Below the pieces are notes generated by a model. It saw only the letters and a list, made by a program, of their open reading frames with translations. It ran no database searches and was not told the DNA's origin. This document shows, piece by piece, positions 36,381 to 46,970 of a stretch of 64,000 bases of DNA. Position 1 is the stretch's first letter, and each line of letters begins with the position of its first letter. The position numbers and the translations under genes were made by a program. The stretch is from NCBI GenBank assembly GCA_026413225.1, contig CM048553.1, positions 146,561,690-146,625,689 on the forward strand, in the 5' to 3' direction. The DNA is from Otis tarda (Eukaryota; Chordata; Aves; Otidiformes; Otididae).

Positions 36381-37511
36381 TGTCTTGGTTTTGTCTAGTG
36401 GGGGGCTACGGTGGCAGTTTCTGCAAGAAGCTGCTAGAAGTTTCCCCTTTATCCAGTGGACTCGGATGGTTTTAGGGCAGATCCACTGCTGGCCAGGGCC
36501 GAGTCAATTTGTGACAGGATGTTCTCTGATAACACCTCTATGATAAAGTATTTAAGAAGCGGAAAAAATAAAACAAAAGAAGAAGCAAAGAAGCAGAAGC
36601 AGCGGGAGAGGGGGAGGTGCAAGCCTGGTAGGCCTTGCGGCCCTCACCCTCTGACCTCCCACTGGGCAGCCGACTGGGCCCAACTCGGCCCAGCCCGCTG
36701 CAAGAAGTAGAGAGGAGATGAGATGTGAAGAGAACCTGAGAGGGGTCTGCCTGAGCCAATTGTGAAGAATTTCTTGTGAGAGGAATGGCTGCAGACGCCA
36801 AGATCAGCAAAGAAGAAGGGGGAGGAGTAGTGTTGCTTCTGGCAGAGATTCCCTTGCAGCTGATGGTGCAGCCCGTGGTGAAGCAGGCTGTTCCCCTGCA
36901 GCCCATGGAGGCCCATGGAGGAGCAGAGATCCACCTGCAGCTTGTGGAGGACCAGGTGGATGCCTGAAAGAGTCTTTGGCTCATGGAGGGCCCGTGCTGG
37001 GGCAGCCAGTTCCAGAGGGACTGCACCCTGTGAAAAAATGACCTGCACCAGAACAGTTCATGAAGGACTGTAGCCCGTTGGAGGAACTCCATGCTGGAGC
37101 AGGGGAGGAGTGTGAGGAGATTTTTCCTTGAGGAGGAAGAAGCAGAGTAAAGCAACGTGTGATGAAGTGACCATAACCCCCATTTGCTATTTCCCTCCCT
37201 GTTGTGCTCATTGTGGGGAAGGAGGTAGAGATAACTGAAATTAAGTTAAGCCTGGGAAGAGGTCAGGAGATGGGGGGGAAGCGGTTTTGTTCTTTTTCTC
37301 GTTATCCTGCTTTGGTTTTATTAATAAAAATAAATAGTTTTAAATTGAGTCTGTTTTGCCCGTAACAGTAACTTTAATGATCTCTCCCTGTCCTTAACTC
37401 AGACCTCGAGCCTTTTTTTTTTTTATATTATCTCTCCTCCATTCCCTCACAGAGTGGGGAGAGTGAGTGAGAGATTGTGTATCTTGGTCCCGAGTGGGGC
37501 TAAATGACGAC
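36381..37511 (+). mobile_element. ERVL-type long solo LTR (type A), about 1.13 kb
   Basis: It opens TGTCTTGGTTTTGTCTAGTG and has a TATA-like TATTTAA (36549-36555). Then come an A-rich stretch, the GC-rich middle (about 36600-37160) with GCAGCCCATGG-type words, a polyadenylation-type ATTAATAAAAATAAA near 37319, and a U5 end resembling the other copies (GTGGGGCTAAATGACG). No flanking duplication is clear, and no internal sequence adjoins it. Confidence 0.85.
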
Positions 37512-40469
37512 GTATGTATATTTTTTCTCACTTCTCTGAAATTACAGCTTCTGCGTGTGCTCTGTTGCCTAGGAAATATGCCACCTGTGAAATATCTCAA
37601 AGAGTTAGAAACGACAAAGAATTAATAAAGTCTTGGAACTACGTTAATAAATATTTTCACAGTTTGAACTGGTCATGTATGTACCTTTTTATTTTCTCTA
37701 CCCTTTGTCAGCTCTTGACAGTAGTTTTTGTTTGCTCAGATCTTTAAGGGAGTATTATTCCTCCTTGTGTAGGAACATTTGCTCTTTATTTGTGGACCAT
37801 CTTTGGTCTTTCAAATAGAGAGAAAAAGTAACACCTGTGATTCTCTTACTTCTATCAAAGCCAATCTCAGAAAGGTTATCTGTGGGAATACTAAGGTCAG
37901 GAAACTATCAGTGAGAGATGTAGCTTGACAAATCTAAATGAATGAAGTTCAATTGAAGTATTAAGTTCTAAAAGCAGGAGTTTTGTTCTTATGCTTCAGA
38001 GTTTCAGACCAGTTTACTTGGATATCATTCTCATCCTTGGCTAGTGATGTAATTCCCTTAAGAGAACAAAGCTCTTGTATGCTGCATCAATAATGGAAAG
38101 CGAAGCATTACATCAGTAGACTCTGTACAAAGATTTGAAAATCTGTGTTAATTCTGAACTAGATTTTATGGCTACATCCACATTGCTAAATGCTTCTACT
38201 ACAAGGAATGATCTCTAGCCCCTAGATCAAGGCTGTAAAGTGCTTGTGGTTCACATACCTCAGTATGAGCTACTTCCAGAGCTATTTGAGTCTTTCACGA
38301 TATCTGGAGGTTCTCGGATGTAACTAAAATTTCAGGGGGCATTTAAATTCTAAATTTCTGAAGGATATGAAGGATAAAGCATGATCCAGTGGGGTACTTA
38401 CGATACATACCAGAGGAACTGAGGTGTGACAGAATGTCAGAAAAGCTCTAGAGGTGCTCAAAACTGCAATATCAGACAGAGTAGTGTAAGTCATCAAGTA
38501 GAGCAGAGAGAGATAAACATGGTATATTCTCACCTGTAAATGTTATTGAAAGGGTAACTAGTGAACTATCCCCAGAAGCAAGCAATTGCATTCTGTTTTG
38601 GAGAAGGTTGTTTTTCTTCCCAGAAAGAGAAGCCACAGTGGTATGCAATGTGGACAATCAGGAGACTGAGACCTGGGAGCTAGAAAATGGATTTATTTCA
38701 CAGTGCAGATGTTTTCTCAGTTTGGTAGGAAGCACAGTAAAGCAAATGGCAAAATAAAATTATCTTCTTCTAGGATATTGTTACTATTAGCAAGAAACTA
38801 CTACATGCTAAACGAGAATAATTTCCTCAGATTTCCAGGCTCCATTGCTATTTCAGTGAATCAGAGCTGTGTAGTACCATTGTGTTGTTGCACAGACGAA
38901 GGGCCTGTCTGTACCAAATAATGTCAAATGTCCAGTAGGGAAACGTGGAAAACTGAAAGGCATGATAGCCTTGAAGGAAATAGCCTGTTTAGGAGCATTT
39001 AGATTACTGTGTTAACATAGCATAGCCTGGATAAAATCACAGATAAAATCAAATGCCTTTCAAGGAAGAAAAAAACTCCACTTATATTTGTCAGATTTGA
39101 CATTGTCACAAGTATAGGTGCATGAGGCACATCCAGTATCCTAGGGAATCTGGTTTGCAGCAAACTCTTCTTGTTACTAAACGGTCATGAAAACTGAAAG
39201 AAAAGTCCTATAATTCACCATGCTTACTTGGTCAGCATGTCTTAGAGTAATTTCTGGTTCCAGGAAAAGTCAATCTAGTGTACACTTTGTGCATTGTAAC
39301 TATTGAAGATGAGCTGTTGAATCCCATGTGTACGTCATCTGCATAGAGATGTGAATAAACTGGATTGCACTCAGCAGTAATGATTATTTGTGCAATAACT
39401 TGCACTTCAGCACCTTGATATGTGTAATTATTAATGAAGTCACACAGCATCATTCTTACCATAAGAACTGTTATTCTCTGTATTACAAATAGGTTAGTTA
39501 TGTCTCAGAAAATTTCTATTTGAAGATCATAATAAAATCAGTTCATTATAAGCATGTTATAACAAACACACTCAGAGAAAATTATTGAATTATCTAATGT
39601 AGCAACTTTTTTTTGCAGATTGCTAAAGTCACTTTCACTTCATTGCTCTGTGATGTCTGTCTTCATGATTTATACAGTATTGTCTATGTACATCTGACAA
39701 CTGTTGACATCCTAAGAACAAGACTTTTGAAGAAATAAAACTTTAATTTCTCCATCAATCTCTCATAGCTTCAATGATAACTATATATGAAGGAATTAAA
39801 TGCAATCTGCTTTGGTAAACACATCAGGAAAAAGCCAAAGGTAGACATGGTAATATGGTCTATGTCTTAATGTTTGTCACATCTTCTGTAACCTGCTGAC
39901 AGAATCAAAGAAGCCTCAGAGTATCCTGAAATAAAAAGTATGTGACCTTTCCATTTCTCATCCCACATCTTGCCTGAAGCCCATGTGGACGGAAGGGATA
40001 AACCGAAGATGCATCAAAAGACATGAATTACATTTTAACTTAAGGTGAACTGAAATGCTTTAATGTTAGCTACCAGAAAATCTAAAACCCACATAAATGT
40101 TAACCCTGTTATGCTTACATATTTTCTCCAATATTTCCCTCAAGACAAAATAAAAGAATGATAAAATAAAAATTGAAACATTATAAAATTGAAGGTTTTT
40201 TTCAGGTTTTGTGGGGTTTTAAAAAAATCTATTAGAAATAAATTTATTCCTGTATTTATCATCTAGGTAATGACTGTAATAGACTAAAATAGGGTATAAG
40301 TAAAGATTAATCAAATTTATAAAGCCATATGGGACATATGGCTTCTTCAAATTAAGTAATCTTAATGATTTAGTGAAGATTGCCATGATGAACTCATTAT
40401 TACCTGGCACTGGTATTGTCAGGTGAAGGTATGTCCTAAATTCCACTACTGGTACTCAGCGAGATAATA
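37512..40469. other. Unexplained AT-rich DNA
   Basis: No gene or repeat recognised. Confidence 0.6.
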
Positions 40470-40680
40470 GTTTTCTGATGTTCAGAGGGAACCTCCCGTG
40501 TTTCAGATTGTGCCCATTGCTTCTGGTCCTGTTATTGGGCATCACTGTAAAGAGAGCTCCGTGGTCTTTGCATCCTCCCTTCACGTATTTATATAGATGA
40601 ATAAGATCCGCCCTGAGCCTTCTCTTCTCTGAGCTGAACAGTCCCAGATGTTTACTCCAGCGATGATGTTCCATTTTTAC
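40470..40680 (-). mobile_element. Old CR1 LINE fragment, ORF2 C-terminal region
   Basis: The - strand reads LGLFSSEKRRLRADLIHLYKYVKGGCKDHGALF ... RTRSNGHNLKHGRFPLNIRK, the CR1 ORF2 C-terminal region of a subfamily different from the copies at 10543 or 29442. It lacks the 3' terminus. Confidence 0.85.
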
Positions 40681-40719
40681 CTGTCTTCACATTATTTTTG
40701 TTAGTGTGACTAATCAGAA

Positions 40720-41220
40720 CAAAAGGAGAAAGGCAGAGGAGGGCAACAAAGCTGGTGAAAAGACTGGAAGGAATGTTTTATGAGAAGCAGCTAAGGACCC
40801 TGGGTTTGTCTAGCTTGGAGAGAAGGAGGCTGAGGGGTGACCTCCCTGCTCTCTGCAACTTCCTGAGGAGGGGTTGTAGAGAGGGAGGTGCCTTATGCCT
40901 GGTACCCAGTGATAGGATGCATGGGAGTGGTTCAAATCTATATCAGACGAGATTTAGACTGGACATTAGGAAGCATATGTTTAGTGAGAGAGTGGTCAAA
41001 CATGGAAAGAGGCTTCCTAGAGAGATGGTCAATGTCTCATGCCTGTCAGTGTTTAAGAGGCATTTGGACAACGCCCTTGACAATATGCTTTGACTTTTGG
41101 TAAGCCTTGAAGTGATCAAGCAGTTGGATTAGATGATTGTTTTAGGTCACTTTGAATTGAACTATTCTACTCTATTCTAGTCTATTCTAGTCTAGTCTAG
41201 TCTACTCTAGTCTATTCTAA
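40720..41220 (+). mobile_element. CR1 LINE fragment with an expanded ATTCT-type tail
   Basis: 112 open codons at 40755-41093 encode the ORF2 C-terminus (SLERRRLRGDLPALCNFLRRGCREGGAL ... HLDNALDNML), uninterrupted. The 3' tail (41164-41220) is a run of TCTATTCTAG and TCTAGTCTAG units, an expanded version of the usual terminal repeats. It sits head-to-head with the CR1 at 40470-40680; both cover the same ORF2 segment. Confidence 0.88.
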
Positions 41221-41463
41221 AAGTGACCGTGTTTTAGTTGTAAATCTGATCTCAGTTCTTCATCTAGTTATGTGACCTCTGACAGCTTCCTTAACTGCCT
41301 TCATAGTCTCTCCAACTGTTTTCTTTCTTGGGAATTTCAGTTGGGTCAGTTGAGTAATTGACTCTTCTAGGTTGAGGATTTTAGTCTTTAAATTTAAAAA
41401 TTAAATTGTTCTTGCCTCAGTAGATGTAAAATTACCCAGTAGCCAGTCTACTCTCTTTATGGA
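41221..41463. other. Short AT-rich spacer
   Basis: Nothing recognised between the CR1 tail and the LTR. Confidence 0.6.
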
Positions 41464-42533
41464 TGCCATAGTTTAGACGCTACTTGGGACCAAGCCCTAA
41501 ACAGTCGCTCACTCACTCTCCCCAAAATCCGAGGGAATAGAAGAGAGATAATATAACAAAAGATTTGAGGTTCAAGACAAAAAGAGGGAGAGATAATTCA
41601 AGTTACTGTTATGGGCAAAACAGACTTGACTTGGGGAAAACTAATTCAAAATGATAAAATGATAAAAAATGATAAAACCAAGTTAGGATAATAAGAGACT
41701 AAAAACCTCGGATCTTAAGAACATCTTTCACCCACCCCTACTGTCTTCCCGGGCTTAACTTTGCTCATGACTATCTCCACTTCCTCCCCTTGAGTGCTGC
41801 AGGGGGATGGGAATGGGGGTTGCAGTCGGTTCATCACATGTTTCTGCTGCTCCTTCCTCCTTAGGGAAAAACTCCTGACATTTTCCCCCTGCTCCGGCAG
41901 AGGTCCTCTCCCATGGGGTGTAATCTCTCAGGAATCAACTGCCCCCGCAGGGGCCCTCCACAAGCAACAGCCTCCTTTGGGCATCTGCCTGCTCTGACAT
42001 GGGGTCCACAGGCTGCAGGTTGATATTTGCTTCTCCATCAACCACCATAGCCTGCAGGGGGACAGCCTGCTTCACCATGGTCTTCACCATGGGCTGCAGA
42101 GGAATCTTGCCAGGAGCAACTTTACTCCTCCTTCTCCTCCTTCACTGACCTTGGCATCCACAGCCATTCCTTTCAGAAGCAATTCCCGACAATAAGACTC
42201 AGGCAGATGCTTCTCATGTTCTCTCACATCTCTTCTCTTCTCTTCTCTAGGTCAGGCCAGGCTGGGCCAGGCGCAGACAGCCATGCAGTGGGAGGCCAGA
42301 GGGTGAGGGTCACAAAGCCCACAAGGCTCACATCTTCCCCTCTCTGTTTTTTTTTCTTCCCCTTCTCAAATATGTTATCACAGAGATGTTATGACTATTA
42401 CCAATTAGCTTGGCCCTGGCTAGCAACTGGTCTGCCCTGGAGCTGGCCAGGTCCACCAGACAAAAAAGAAACTTCTAGCAGCTTCTCACAGAAACCACCA
42501 CTGTAGTCCCCGCCGCTACACAAACCCAAGACA
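41464..42533 (-). mobile_element. ERVL-type long solo LTR (type A), about 1.07 kb
   Basis: The + strand starts TGCCATAGTTTAGACGC and ends CAAACCCAAGACA, so the sense strand is minus. It shares the GC-rich middle with the other type A copies (about 41770-42330 here). The flanks ATGGA and ACAGA are only partly alike, so no target duplication can be claimed. It lies 245 bases from the next type A LTR in the same direction. Confidence 0.83.
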
Positions 42534-42778
42534 ACAGAAAATACCATTAAATAATATAATCCTTATACAACATAAATTTACAATTAAACTTTACAATTAA
42601 AAATGGCTTCTACATCTGTCTTGTGTGCCTATACTCAGCAAATTGTGGTCTCCTTAGTTTCTCGTGAAATCTTTAATAGTTTTAAGGCATTTCATATTAG
42701 TTCAGGATAAGTTGGTGTCGATCATTGTCATCCTATCTGTTCTTGGGTAATCTGCAAAGCCAGAATACTTGATCTAGG

Positions 42779-43926
42779 TGTCGTAGTTCAGCCCTGATCA
42801 GGACCAGACTACGCAGTCTCTCTCTCACTCCCCCCACCCTCCGAAAGAACAGGGAGAGAAAATATAAGGAAAAACGGCTCGAGGTTTGAGATAAGGACAG
42901 GGAGAAATCCTCAAAGTTACCGTCACGGGCAAAACAGACTCGACTTGGGAAAAACTATTCATTTATTACTACAAACAGCAGGATAATGAGACAGGGAACA
43001 AGATAACCTCCATCCACCCCTCCCTCTTCCCAAGCTTAACATTATCTCTACTACCTTCCCCCGAGCGGCACAGGGGGGGAAGAGGGAATGGGTGTTGCAG
43101 TCAGTTCATCATACGTTGTTTCACGCCGCTGCTTCTGCTTCATGGTCGGGGGAAGAACTCCTCGCATTCCTCCCCTGCTCCGTTGTGGGGTCCCACCCCT
43201 ACGCCACAGTCCTTCACGAAACTGCTCCGGCGTGGGTCATCTCTTCCACGGAGTACAGTCTCTCCAGAACGGCTGTCCCAGCGGGCCCTCCACGGGCCAC
43301 AGCCGCCTTCAGGCATCCACCTCCCCCTGTACGGGGTCCTTCACGGGCTCCAAGTGGATCTCTGCTCCTCCGTGGACCTCCATGGGCTGCAGGGGGACAA
43401 CCTGCTCCACCATGGTCGTCACCACAGGCTGCAGGGGAATCTTGGCCAGGAGCCGCATTACTCCTCCCCTCCTTTCTGAACTGACCTTGGCGTCTGCAGC
43501 CTTTCCTCACTCACAACAGGGTGGTAGATGTCTCTCAGGATCTTTTTACATCTTATTCACTTCTCATCTCCTTTCCACTTCTTGCAGCCGGGCCGGGCCG
43601 AGTCGGGCCCAGTTGGCCGCCTGGCAAGAGGCCAGAGGGTGAGGCCTGCAAGGCCCAGGAGGCCTGCGCCTCCCCCTCTGCGCCTCTGCCCCCGCTCAGC
43701 TTCTTCACATCTTCTCTTCTCTTTTTTTTTTTCTGTTTTCCCCTTCTTAAATACGTTATCGCAGAGGCGTTATCACGGGACATTCTGCTACCAATCCGCT
43801 CGACCTTGGCCAGCAGCAGGTCTGCCCTAGGCCTGGCCAAGTCCACTGAACAAAGGGGAGCGACTTCTAGCAGTTTCCTGCAGAAGCTACCACCTTAGGC
43901 CCCCCCTCACTAACAAAACCACGACA
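42779..43926 (-). mobile_element. ERVL-type long solo LTR (type A), 1148 bp, with 5-bp target duplication
   Basis: The + strand starts TGTCGTAGTTCAGCCCTGAT and ends CAAAACCACGACA. CTAGG flanks both ends (42774-42778 and 43927-43931). Sense is minus, with a TATA-like TATTTAAG at about 43744-43752. The GC-rich middle (about 43080-43700) holds the repeated GCAGCCCATGG-type words. The U5 end is nearly the same as that of the ERVL provirus LTR at 58487, tying type A to the ERVL class. Confidence 0.88.
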
Positions 43927-43931
43927 CTAGG

Positions 43932-46009
43932 TAAAGTAAGTTTTCACTCCTTCTCTTGGGAAAGGGGAGGGAATGTAACTTTAAAAAAATGTATTTGACA
44001 ATATTTAAGTATTGGATGTTTTAATTTGATTGTCCCCAGCTGATTTTATTTCTGTAGGAGAAAGTAAGTTGTGCCGAAAGTTCCACCACTAACATGCTCT
44101 TAGAAGTGTTTATAAGATTAGTATGATAGTCTGAATATTCCATGATGTCTTAATATCTGTCACACCATTCCTCTTAATATTTCATTGTAAATTTAGCTAC
44201 AAAGTAAAAGGTCTGATATATGATATATATATATGATGTTATGTGCTTTTTCAAAAGTGTTTTCTATCCTGCTCAGAAAAATAAGTCTGTGAACTGTGTA
44301 TTTTTAAATTAGAAAAAATCACTCTTATCTCCTAAAGAAAAATGTTCTACAGGAACTAAGGATTACCACCATACACTTTGTTTGGCAAGGCAAGTTCCTA
44401 GAAGTACAAGAAAAGGGTTTGTGAAGTTTGTGATATTTATAGAAACATGAAATACCACCTATTTAGATTAAGAAAGACTATTATTATTATTACTGTATTC
44501 ACGAGTAATCCTGCAGTTGAATTAATCTCTCTGTTTCTTGGTTTTTTTTAAACCTTTACAAATATGACCACTAAAAATCTGAAGTTTCTAGGTCATGCAT
44601 ACTTCTTATGCATCGTGTAATCTATCATTATGCTTGTAGACATTCCTTATAGGAAAAACAAACAAACAAACAAACAAAACCCGACATAAAATAAAGAACA
44701 AATCTAAGCCACAGCAATACCTTGCAGTTCAAGTAATAATTAACAAGTTTTATATATACATATATTCTGTGAGTCTTTTTCTTCATTAATGCTCAGCATT
44801 TCCCAGATTATGGTGATAAGTAGTGCTGAAGTTTCGAAGTATTCTCCTTTTGTCACCAGATATTGCCTTACGAGCGGGGATGTGGTAAGGCAATATCGCG
44901 TGCCTCTCTATTTTCAGAGTTTTCAATTATTTTTGCAGAGAAGATCAGTTATTTCAAAAATGTATTTCATGGTTTGATCTATCCCAATTGCCACCTTTGC
45001 CATAGAGTTAGAAGAAAAGTGAAGTCTGTATGCAAGAGCTCTGTTTCAGTAATGTTTTAAATGTGAGCTGCTAAAATTTGAGTGAGGATAAATTAGCCCT
45101 ACGTGGATAGGAGAATCAAACTATTCCCCCTGCTTCTTCTCTGCATTTCTTTCTTGGAACATGTGTTCTTTACTCTAAATATTTGACTTTATGATATAGA
45201 AAAGTGAATTCCATTAAAAAAATGGCAATAAGTCTGGCCTGAGAAACTTACTGTGTAATACACATCAGCAAGTAGAAAGAAAAAGATACAATGATTAAGA
45301 TGGAATGGTCCACTGTAAAAAAAAAGGCATAAAGCAGTTCACTTGAGTTTATGTATCATATTTGTAATTTTAATCCACATTCCAGAGATAAGTGTTTTAA
45401 TATTCCTTCTCAAAACTAAATTAAAAAGGATTAGATTTAGCAAATGCATCTAGGTAACTTGATTCTCAGCTCTGCTGTGCCTAAAAGTTAGCTGACATAA
45501 GATACTACACGAAAAAAACAGCAAAGAGAAAGACATTTTGACTGTGATTTCCAGTATCTGTCAGCCGCTAAAAAGCATGTAAGAAACAATAGAGAAAGGA
45601 CTCTCTCTATTTTGCTATAGGCCTTTCTGCAAATGTTGTTGAATCTCAAAATGTTGTTACTGACTTTGGCGCATAGTTTGCTATTTTAATCTAAAAGAGT
45701 GGTTTGCATAATGGCCTAAATGGGTTGTTATTGCTGCTTGTCATGCCTCTGGCACTTTGCTGCTTTATGCAACTGACTACCATATGTGTGCTTTGAAGCT
45801 GACCTCATAACCAGACTGAGAAGTATTTTCAATCTTTTCCACTGATGCTGGGTCATTACAAAACCAGGTTACAAATTTAATGGAGATCAAAGGTGAGAAA
45901 AAAATAGCACTACTGACCAAGGCAGAAGGACTTGAATGTTATTTGTTTAATGTAAAATATATGAGGAACAAGTTGCAACACTGAAAATTTTTGCTAGAAA
46001 TAAGAAAAA
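43932..46009. other. Unexplained AT-rich DNA
   Basis: No gene recognised. It holds a perfect inverted repeat (44859-44897), short AT repeats (about 44217-44235) and an AAAC repeat (about 44656-44678). Confidence 0.6.
44859..44897. repeat. Perfect inverted repeat, 13-base arms and 13-base loop
   Basis: GATATTGCCTTAC (44859-44871) is repeated exactly as its reverse complement GTAAGGCAATATC (44885-44897), around GAGCGGGGATGTG. The loop is GC-rich compared with the surroundings. No element with these ends was recognised nearby. Confidence 0.9.
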
Positions 46010-46206
46010 AAAATAAATCATAGAGCCAGCACTGCAACAGGATGGCCAGAGTATGTGAAATCTCTGCCCTTGTAGATATGGAAAATTCAGCTAGATGAGA
46101 CCCTGAGCAACCTTATCTAACTTCACAGGTAGCCTTAGTCTGAGAAAGCAGTTAACTAGATGATTTTCAGTTGTCTCTTTCACCCTATATTATTCTGTGA
46201 GTATGA
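46010..46206 (+). mobile_element. Old CR1 LINE, 3' fragment
   Basis: GATGAGACCCTGAGCAACCT ... CTAGATGATTTTCAG ... TATTATTCTGTGAG follows the 3' end of the CR1 type with a GATTCTGTG tail. Diverged. Confidence 0.7.
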
Positions 46207-46520
46207 GTAAGCTTCCGAAATAGAGGTTTTAAACTCTGAAATACCTGTTTTCTGGATCATAAATGGTTTTTTGGTAGGAATTAGATGCATGCTTAGCAAC
46301 AGCTACAACCTCGTATATCTAAAGAAGCTTTAGATCCCTGTGTTTTAGACAGGGCTTTTCTAACCTGTCCTCCTGAATTGAAGAAGCTATACTATCACTA
46401 AATTGCAGCTTAGGTAGTCTAAGAGTTGGTTTAAACACTTTGTTGGATTAGTCTTTAAGGTCTATAATCACTTCAAAACCTAAAAGAAAATAGGTCTTCA
46501 CAAAGTGCATGGGGAAATTT

Positions 46521-46970
46521 TAGTGATGGCCAAAGAAAGTATTCCATGCCACTCCATTCCATTCCATTCCATTCCATTCCATTCCATTCCATTCCATTCC
46601 ATGCCAGTTGGTGAGCTGTCTCTTTTTTCTCTCTCACTGTTCGGAATCATTCCGGGTTTGTTTACAGTTTTATTTTGTTCCATGATTGCTGCTCGGAACA
46701 GGCTGTATTGGTCATAGGGTCATTGCTCATCATTCTGCATCATTCATATATTCTTTTTCTTCTATTAGTACTATTAAAATTATTTTTCTATATAGCTATA
46801 TATATGTATATATATTTTTAAAAATATCTTTTCCTTTGCTATCCTAGTAAACTGCCTTTAGTAAAGTTTTCTTTTCTTCCCAATTATCTCCCCCATCCCC
46901 TGTGGATGGTGAGGGTGACTGAGCAGCTGTGTGGTACTCGATTGTTGACTGTAGCTAAACTACAAAAACA
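46521..46970 (+). mobile_element. Degenerate ERVL-type LTR (type B), 5'-truncated, with an internal ATTCC microsatellite
   Basis: GATGGCCAAAGAAAGTATT CCATGCC (46524-46550) matches the sense strand of the type B LTRs just upstream of their TATA box. From about 46620 to 46970 the same sense order continues: CTCTCTCACTG, TTTGTTCCATGATTGCTGC, AGGCTGTATTGGTCATAGGG, TTTGCTATCCTAGTAAACTG, then the U5 end GTAGCTAAACTACAAAAACA. About 200 bases of U3 are missing on the left. Between the two matching parts, the stretch holding the TATA box in the siblings is replaced by ATTCC repeats. Older than the other type B copies. Confidence 0.75.
46556..46600 (+). repeat. ATTCC microsatellite, nine units
   Basis: Nine perfect ATTCC units, flanked by ATGCC on both sides. 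It lies inside the degenerate LTR and probably arose from the ATTCC already present in the LTR word GTATTCCATGCC. The open frame across it (MEWNGMEWNG...) is only the repeat translated. Confidence 0.95.

Noticed and set aside
40470-41220. Twin-priming inversion of one LINE copy
   Set aside because: Both halves cover the same ORF2 segment and differ in subfamily, so a single inverted insertion cannot explain them.
43088-43846. Several overlapping open frames of 90-184 codons on both strands
   Set aside because: They lie in the GC-rich middle of a type A LTR. The frames come from GC-rich repeated words and carry no recognisable domain.
46498-46717. MEWNG and FHSIP repeat frames
   Set aside because: Translation of the ATTCC microsatellite.
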